From Komagataeibacter swingsii (GTDB lineage: Bacteria; Pseudomonadota; Alphaproteobacteria; Acetobacterales; Acetobacteraceae), in contig NZ_NKUB01000003.1 in the NCBI RefSeq assembly GCF_003207895.1, forward strand, positions 1-64,000: a DNA stretch of 64,000 nucleotides, read 5' to 3'. Position 1 is the stretch's first letter. The number at the start of each line of letters is the position of its first letter. The translations under genes were made by a program, and so were the position numbers. The notes under the pieces were generated by a model, which saw nothing but the letters and a program-made list of their open reading frames with translations, did no database searches and had not been told where the DNA came from. Below are positions 59,156 to 64,000 of this stretch, piece by piece.

Positions 59156-61045
59156 ATGCTAGGTATCCGGACTTTTGACCCGCGTTCAGGCGGCAACATG
59201 GCCTACAAGGCCCTGACCCACCCGCTGGCTGCCGAAAGGCTTGCCAGCCTTGCCGATGACCTGCGCGATGCGGGACCGGTTGCGATCTATGATCCGCATG
59301 ACATGGTGGAAACCGTCATGGCGCTGCTGCCCGCGCCCATTGCGGTGGCTGGGGTGCACACCCATGATTCGCTGAAGGTGGGGCAGGCGCGCGCGGGCAT
59401 GGCCCTGCGGCCGGTGGTGGATCTGGCGCAGTGTGGGGCGAGGGCTGTCTGGGCGCTGGATTTCAACCATGCCACCATGGCAAGCCGCCTGTCCGGCCTG
59501 CTGCCCGCAGGTGGCGTGCTGCATACGCTGGAAGCCGTGCGCCTGCCCCGGCACATGCTTTCGGTCGAACATGACTATCTGCACCGGCTGAACTTCGCCA
59601 CCAACCTTGCCTTCTTCCGGGATACGGCGGCGCTGTCCACCCGCCTGGTCACCGCCAATTACTGGGCGCGTTACGGCGCGCGGGCCGTGCGGCTGTGGCT
59701 GCGCCTGTTCGACCATGGCGGGCAGGTGCTGAAGACATGGGAATATGACGTGCCGGGCGCGGGCCAGGCCATCATCATCGACAGCGCCGAGATCCGCAGC
59801 CGGTTTGGCCTGCCGGAGTTTACCGGCCAACTGTTCATCCATGCACAGGGCATAGCGGGCCATGACGTGGTCAAATACGCGCTGGAGACGCGCGGGGAAG
59901 GCACGAACGCCAGCCTGTCGGTCACCCACGACGCCAATGCCTGGCCCGCCAACCGCTACGCCAACCTGCCCGCCCCGGCGGAGGGGGAGGACGTGGTGCT
60001 GTGGGTCCAGAACAGCCATGCCCTGCCTGTTCCACCGGGCAGCATGACGCTCAACCGCATGGGGCAGGATACGCACGCCCCCATCCTGCCCGCACTGGCC
60101 CCGTACCAGACCATGGCCGTGCATATGCGTGATATCCTGCCCGGCCTGTCGTGGCCGGAACAGATCGAATTCCGCGCTGGCGGCCATGTCGTGCGCTCCC
60201 GTTACGAAATCACGCGGCACGACCGCACGCGCATCGCCCACCTGAACGTGCAGCGCGCCGACCTGCAGCCCGATCCGGGCATTGCGCGGCTGGACCCGTG
60301 TTTTTTCGGGCGGGGTTACCTGCTGCCGTTCCCGGTGCCCGATCCCGCGCGGTATCGCACGCTGCTGCTGCCATCGCCCATGGCGGAAAGCCTGGCCAGC
60401 CTGCCGGTCCGGGTGGACTGTTTCGATGCGGAGGGGGCGGCTGGCCCCTCGCGCTTCATGGGATGCCTGCCGCGTGACCATGCGGTGGTGCTGGATGTCA
60501 GCGCGTTTGCAACCGGTCCGGGGCACGGGGAACTGCTGTATGACTTCCGTGATGGCGGGCTGGCCGATGGCTGGCTGCATGCCCTGATCCGTTATGAGGA
60601 CAGGCAGACCGGCCATGCATCCGAAACCAGTTTCGGGTCGCATATATTCAATACGGTCATGACGTACAAGGGCGAGCCGCAATCCTATGTCGGCTCGCCC
60701 CCGGGGCTGAGCACGCGGCTGTTCCTGACGGCGGCGGAATGTGAACCGTTCAGTTTCTGCACGCTGATCTATCCCGTTTCGGCCACATGGCGGGCGCATT
60801 CGGATACGTCTTTATACCTGCATGCGGGCGATGGCGCGGTGATCGCGCACGAAAAGATCGCCATTCCCATGGCCGGATCACGGGAAATCTGGCCCCACCG
60901 TGTCTTTGGGCTGCCCGCGCTGGCGCGTGCGGGGGAAGGCGCCTATGTCATCATCCGGGACACCACCTGCCGCCTGTTCGGCTATCACGGTCGCATGGCG
61001 GAGGGGGAGGGACGGTTTTCAATCGACCATATGTTCGGCTTCTGA
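59156..61045 (+). CDS. Unrecognised 629-aa protein
   Basis: No family recognised. It has no signal peptide or membrane helix, so is probably cytoplasmic or secreted by an unusual route. Residues 15-170 alternate helix and strand (AGPVAIYDPHDMVETVMALLP, DLAQCGARAVWALDFNHATMASRL) and look like an alpha/beta domain. Residues 170-620 are strand-rich, with two or three possible beta-sandwich units (for example LWLRLFDHGGQVLKTWEYDVP and EDVVLWVQNSHALPVPPGSM). Alternative start MAYKALTHP at 59198. It lies 38 bp after the ELM1-like gene and codon use looks native, so it is probably long resident. Confidence 0.6.
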   Translation: MLGIRTFDPRSGGNMAYKALTHPLAAERLASLADDLRDAGPVAIYDPHDMVETVMALLPAPIAVAGVHTHDSLKVGQARAGMALRPVVDLAQCGARAVWALDFNHATMASRLSGLLPAGGVLHTLEAVRLPRHMLSVEHDYLHRLNFATNLAFFRDTAALSTRLVTANYWARYGARAVRLWLRLFDHGGQVLKTWEYDVPGAGQAIIIDSAEIRSRFGLPEFTGQLFIHAQGIAGHDVVKYALETRGEGTNASLSVTHDANAWPANRYANLPAPAEGEDVVLWVQNSHALPVPPGSMTLNRMGQDTHAPILPALAPYQTMAVHMRDILPGLSWPEQIEFRAGGHVVRSRYEITRHDRTRIAHLNVQRADLQPDPGIARLDPCFFGRGYLLPFPVPDPARYRTLLLPSPMAESLASLPVRVDCFDAEGAAGPSRFMGCLPRDHAVVLDVSAFATGPGHGELLYDFRDGGLADGWLHALIRYEDRQTGHASETSFGSHIFNTVMTYKGEPQSYVGSPPGLSTRLFLTAAECEPFSFCTLIYPVSATWRAHSDTSLYLHAGDGAVIAHEKIAIPMAGSREIWPHRVFGLPALARAGEGAYVIIRDTTCRLFGYHGRMAEGEGRFSIDHMFGF

Positions 61046-61182
61046 CCCTGACAGACGGCCCGTCCGTTCCCATATGATTGTGCAGGTGGCCGCTGGTACA
61101 TGTGCCGTGGCGCGTGGGTCGAGGCTGCATTGGCCTGCCCGCCCACCATGCCTGACGCACCGGAAGGGACCCTGACTGGACC

Positions 61183-61566
61183 ATGATCGTACAGGACACC
61201 AATTTTTTCTGTGACATGCCTGCTGACATGAAATACCTGCGCGACCGGAACCCGCCGCAGAATTTCCTTGAACAGAACATGATATTCGTCCTGCCGCAGC
61301 GGCTGCGCAAGTTCCGGAAAAACCTGTTTCATGTCCGGCGCACGGATGCGGATGCCACAGTCTATGCACCCCTGTTCCAGGTGCGGTGCATGACGGACCA
61401 TGACCCGCTGCCCGAAGGCTATGACGGGCCGTTCGACGTATTCCCGTTCTATACCAACCCCACTCGCAAGCGGCGGCGTACGCTGGATTATTATGTGCTG
61501 TTCCTGTTTCAGGACAAGTTGTCCTACGTCAAATGCCGTGATGCGCTGGACGATGTACCGTCATGA
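61183..61566 (+). CDS. Hypothetical 127-aa protein
   Basis: Starts MIVQDTNFFCDMPADMKYLRD; aromatic-rich and basic in the centre (LPQRLRKFRKNLFHVRR) with YAPLFQVRC and PFDVFPFYTNPTRKRRRTLDYYVLFLF near the end. No signal or membrane helix. It follows the 629-aa protein by 137 bp on the same strand and ends beside a repeat copy. I do not recognise it. Confidence 0.5.
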   Translation: MIVQDTNFFCDMPADMKYLRDRNPPQNFLEQNMIFVLPQRLRKFRKNLFHVRRTDADATVYAPLFQVRCMTDHDPLPEGYDGPFDVFPFYTNPTRKRRRTLDYYVLFLFQDKLSYVKCRDALDDVPS

Positions 61567-61940
61567 CGGGAAGTGCCGCTCATAAAGCAGTTTTTGGTGA
61601 AGCTGTTTTCAAAAAGATTCGGAAGACGCCACTTTTTTCAAAAAGAGGACATCAAAAAAACCAATTTTTATCAATGAGTTATACCAGAACCGTCCGGACT
61701 GGATGCGCGATCCGCCTGGAAGGTGGCAGGGGTATATAGCAGAAGGCTAACGGCAGGGTTCTGGAATATCCTGCGATCCGATCAGGATTGACGGAAGATT
61801 CCCAATAATCCGGCGCGACAGATCCGCCAGCGGATATGCGGCCAATATTGAGGGAATATGTCTTCGCATGCGGTCAACCGAACGGACTACCTGATAAAAT
61901 AGTCTGGCTGCCAGATGATTTCAGGACAGGGAACGCCGGA
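61567..61940. other. Gene-free stretch before tRNA-Val, with repeat copy E
   Basis: Holds the degenerate repeat at 61589-61678 and then about 260 bp without a supported gene; nothing else recognisable. Confidence 0.5.
61589..61678 (+). repeat. Nested-hairpin repeat, copy E (degenerate)
   Basis: AGTTTTTGGTGAAGCTGTTTTC-AAAAAGATTC, GACGCCAC...TTTTTTC and TTTTTATCAATGAGTT follow the same order as copy A, but both internal stems carry mismatches. It begins about 20 bp after the 127-aa gene stop. Confidence 0.65.
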
Positions 61941-62015
61941 TGGTGGGTGCGACAGGGATTGAACCTGTGACCCCCGCCGTGTGAAGGCGATGCTCTACCG
62001 CTGAGCTACGCACCC
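61941..62015 (-). tRNA. tRNA-Val (anticodon CAC)
   Basis: Cloverleaf on the reverse strand: acceptor GGGTGCG/CGCACCC, D arm GCTC-AGCGGTA-GAGC, anticodon arm TCGCC-TTCACAC-GGCGG with CAC, T arm ACAGG-TTCAATC-CCTGT. The discriminator is A and CCA is encoded. It reads GUG codons. Confidence 0.96.
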
Positions 62016-62083
62016 ATCCGCTTCGGTGGGGCCTTATTAATCCAGCAGGACATGGTGCGCAAGGGGAAAAGAGGCCGATGCCG

Positions 62084-63595
62084 CTATTTTCGACCCGGGC
62101 GGCGGATACGGTAGGCCAGGGCTTCGGCAATATGGGGGCGTTCGACATCATCAGCGGCGGACAGGTCGGCAATCGTCCGCGCCACACGCAGCAGGCGGGT
62201 GAAGCCACGGGCGGAAAGGTGCATCTTTTCAGATGCCTGCACCGCAAAGTCACGGGCCGCCGCCGTTATGCGGAAATCATCGACCGGGGCTTCGGCATTG
62301 CGGGCCTCGCCCTGCCTGCCGTGCTGGCGGGTTACGGCAGCCCGGACACGTGCGGCAACGGTTGCGCTGGGTTCGCCGCCCGTGGTTTCGGCAATGCGGG
62401 TCAGGGGCATCGGTTCGACATGCACCGCCATGTCCACGCGGTCCAGCAGCGGGCCGGACAGGCGGGCCTGATAATCCTCGCCACAGCGCGGGGCCTTGCG
62501 GCATTCCTGCGCCGCATCACCCAGATAGCCACATTTGCATGGATTCATCGCCGCGATCAGCTGGAAGCGGGCAGGGTAGGTGACATGGGCCGCGGCGCGG
62601 GCGATGGATATGGTTCCCGTTTCCATGGGCTGGCGCAGGATTTCCAGCGCGGAGCGGGAGAATTCCGGCAGTTCGTCCAGAAACAGCACGCCACGATGCG
62701 CCAGGCTGACCTCACCGGGGCGTGCGCGTGCGCCGCCCCCGCTCAACGCCGTGGGGCTGCTGGAATGATGCGGGTCGCGAAAGGGCGGGCGGGATACCGG
62801 CTGCCCATCCTTCAGCAGGCCGCCAATGCTGTGGATCCGGCTGATTTCCAGCATCTCGGTGGGGGTAAGGTCGGGCATGATGCCGGGCAGGCGCGCGGCC
62901 AGCATGGATTTGCCAGCCCCCGGCGGCCCCACCATCAGCAGGGAATGCCGACCGGCCGCGGCAATTTCCAGCGCGCGGCGCGCGGTTTCCATGCCCCGGA
63001 TGTCGGCAAGGTCGGGCAGGGCGGCCAGCCCTTCATCCATGCGCGCAGGCAGTTCAACCGGGTCGATGACCTGCTGCCCCCGGAAATGGTTCAGCAGTTC
63101 GGGCAGGGAACGGATGGCGAGGATATCCATGTCCTCGCTGGCCCAGCGGGCTTCCACGCCCTGGCTGGCGGGACAGATCAGCCCCAGCGACAGCCCGGCC
63201 GCCGCCATGGCGGCGGGCAGCACGCCACATACAGGGTTTACGCCACCATCCAGCGACAGTTCGCCAAGCGCCGCGTAACGCTGCGCCATGTCACCGGGCA
63301 GCAGGCCCATGACACCCAGCAGTGCAAGGGCGATGGGCAGGTCGAAATGCGATCCTTCCTTCATCAGGCTGGCAGGCACCAGATTGACCACGATGCGTTT
63401 GGCCGGCAGGGCAAGGCCCATGGCGGACAGGGCGGCGCGCACGCGTTCACGCGATTCATTGACGGCCTTGTCCGGCAGGCCCACGACAAGGAATGATGGC
63501 AGGCCAACGGATAGCTGGACCTCGACCTTGACCAGAACGGCTTCGATGCCGGAAAAGGCAAAGCCACAGATGGATGCAAGCGCCGTATCAGTCAT
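62084..63595 (-). CDS. YifB/ComM-family Mg-chelatase-like AAA+ ATPase
   Basis: 503 aa starting MTDTALASICGFAFSGIEAVLVKVEVQLS. The N-terminal Lon-protease-fold ChlI-like domain (SVGLPSFLVVGLPDKAVNES) is followed by the AAA+ core: Walker A GPPGAGKSMLAARLPGIMP, Walker B VLFLDELPEF, QPMETGTISIARA, and a Cys-rich turn NPCKCGYLG. SRPPFRDPHHSSS is diagnostic of YifB. ComM homologues act as hexameric branch-migration helicases in natural transformation. The ATG at 63595 is chosen because the 95 upstream in-frame residues are not conserved. Single gene. Confidence 0.92.
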   Translation of the reverse strand: MTDTALASICGFAFSGIEAVLVKVEVQLSVGLPSFLVVGLPDKAVNESRERVRAALSAMGLALPAKRIVVNLVPASLMKEGSHFDLPIALALLGVMGLLPGDMAQRYAALGELSLDGGVNPVCGVLPAAMAAAGLSLGLICPASQGVEARWASEDMDILAIRSLPELLNHFRGQQVIDPVELPARMDEGLAALPDLADIRGMETARRALEIAAAGRHSLLMVGPPGAGKSMLAARLPGIMPDLTPTEMLEISRIHSIGGLLKDGQPVSRPPFRDPHHSSSPTALSGGGARARPGEVSLAHRGVLFLDELPEFSRSALEILRQPMETGTISIARAAAHVTYPARFQLIAAMNPCKCGYLGDAAQECRKAPRCGEDYQARLSGPLLDRVDMAVHVEPMPLTRIAETTGGEPSATVAARVRAAVTRQHGRQGEARNAEAPVDDFRITAAARDFAVQASEKMHLSARGFTRLLRVARTIADLSAADDVERPHIAEALAYRIRRPGRK

Positions 63596-63899
63596 GGCGT
63601 GATGATGCCGGATTGTGGGCGGCTTGGCCATTATGGAACATGGCCGGACAGGCCAGATGCTGGCGCATACGGATGGCTCACGGCATAATTTGTTGTCATA
63701 ATATTTCTTATAAAACTTTCTGGTGTGGGCGGAAGGGGGCATGCCCGGCCGCGCCATATCCTGTCCGTCCCATCCCCTTGTGCGCTTTCCTGCACAAGGC
63801 GGTCCCAGTTGGGCCAGTCCCGGACCCGGCCCCTGTGGCCCTTGTGGCGGATACGACACGGTGACACGCGATTCCCACATCGCATGTCACTTACGTAAG
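63596..63899. other. Gene-free stretch upstream of yifB
   Basis: About 300 bp without a supported gene. A TTGTTGTCATAATATTTCTTATAAAAC segment (63691-63717) is AT-rich and could hold promoters; orientation is undecided. Confidence 0.4.
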
Positions 63900-64000
63900 G
63901 TCCTTAAGAGACTGTTTGAAAAGTCAAATCATGAGAGCGCTTTAAAATTAAAGAAAGTTTTTGGTGAAGCTTTTTGCAAAAGCTTCGAAAGAACGCCGCC
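63900..64000 (+). repeat. Nested-hairpin repeat, copy F (cut by window edge)
   Basis: GTCCTTAAGAGACTGTTTGAAAAGTCA at 63900 matches the left end of copy A with one inserted A. It continues through AATTAAAGAAAGTTTTTGGTGAAGC, the first hairpin and GAACGCCGCC to the last base. It is the second copy retaining an outer end. Confidence 0.85.

Noticed and set aside
63600-63880. N-terminal extension of YifB to 63880
   Set aside because: The 95 extra residues are Pro/Gly/Arg rich with no family similarity; YifB proteins start at the MTDTALASICGF position.

Overview
The window looks like a chromosomal core region of an acetic acid bacterium (Alphaproteobacteria, Acetobacteraceae, most likely Komagataeibacter, Novacetimonas or Gluconacetobacter). 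This is inferred from the high GC content, the protein types (class III glutamate-cysteine ligase, MbfA-type iron protein, Mg-type HemB, Bpt leucyltransferase, ELM1-type GT-B protein) and a family of short hairpin repeats with ends resembling those I associate with insertion sequences of this group. No phage, plasmid, CRISPR, rRNA or intact insertion sequence is visible. Two tRNA genes are present (Gln-CUG and Val-CAC), both with an encoded CCA end.

Layout. 1-2.3 kb: reverse-strand isoprenoid block tusA, then xseB-ispA-dxs (dxs is cut by the window edge). 2.4-5.3 kb: ROK fructokinase, converging with rlmE and a Ppx/GppA phosphatase. 5.4-8.1 kb: tRNA-Gln, a complete 178-bp MITE-like repeat, a lone Lon-type AAA+ ATPase and an SDR. 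8.3-13.6 kb: rpmI-rplT, terminator, pheS-pheT and an orphan pstS. 13.9-17.6 kb: lpxB, a small membrane protein, hisI, ygfZ and a GT9 glycosyltransferase. 17.8-21.4 kb: yfgM-like gene, bamB, der (outer membrane assembly and ribosome GTPase). 21.6-29.7 kb: pncA, gntP, dienelactone hydrolase, ubiA, rsmE, gshA, mbfA, lolA-like gene. 29.7-35.9 kb: rsmI, divergent LpoA-like lipoprotein, a 118-aa orphan, then waaA-lpxK-lpxL with overlapping stops and starts.

35.9-42.0 kb is a reverse-strand assimilatory sulfate reduction cluster: cysH, cysD, cysNC fusion, DUF2849, cysI, DUF934. It takes sulfate through APS/PAPS to sulfite and sulfide. 42.2-46.6 kb: universal stress protein, pdxH, fabI-aroC, OsmC peroxidase. 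46.9-51.8 kb: rpsB-tsf, recO, parC. 51.8-55.7 kb: bpt, hemB and glyA. 55.7-61.6 kb: AstE/aspartoacylase-like hydrolase, DEAD-box helicase, then an ELM1-like protein followed by an unrecognised 629-aa protein and a 127-aa protein. 61.9-63.6 kb: tRNA-Val and yifB/comM. A new repeat copy runs off the right edge.

The most unusual signals are the six-copy nested-hairpin repeat (one copy with its core inverted), the unrecognised 629-aa/127-aa pair beside the ELM1 gene, and the protease-less Lon-like ATPase. The rest is mostly housekeeping, and I found no convincing new defence or biosynthetic system.
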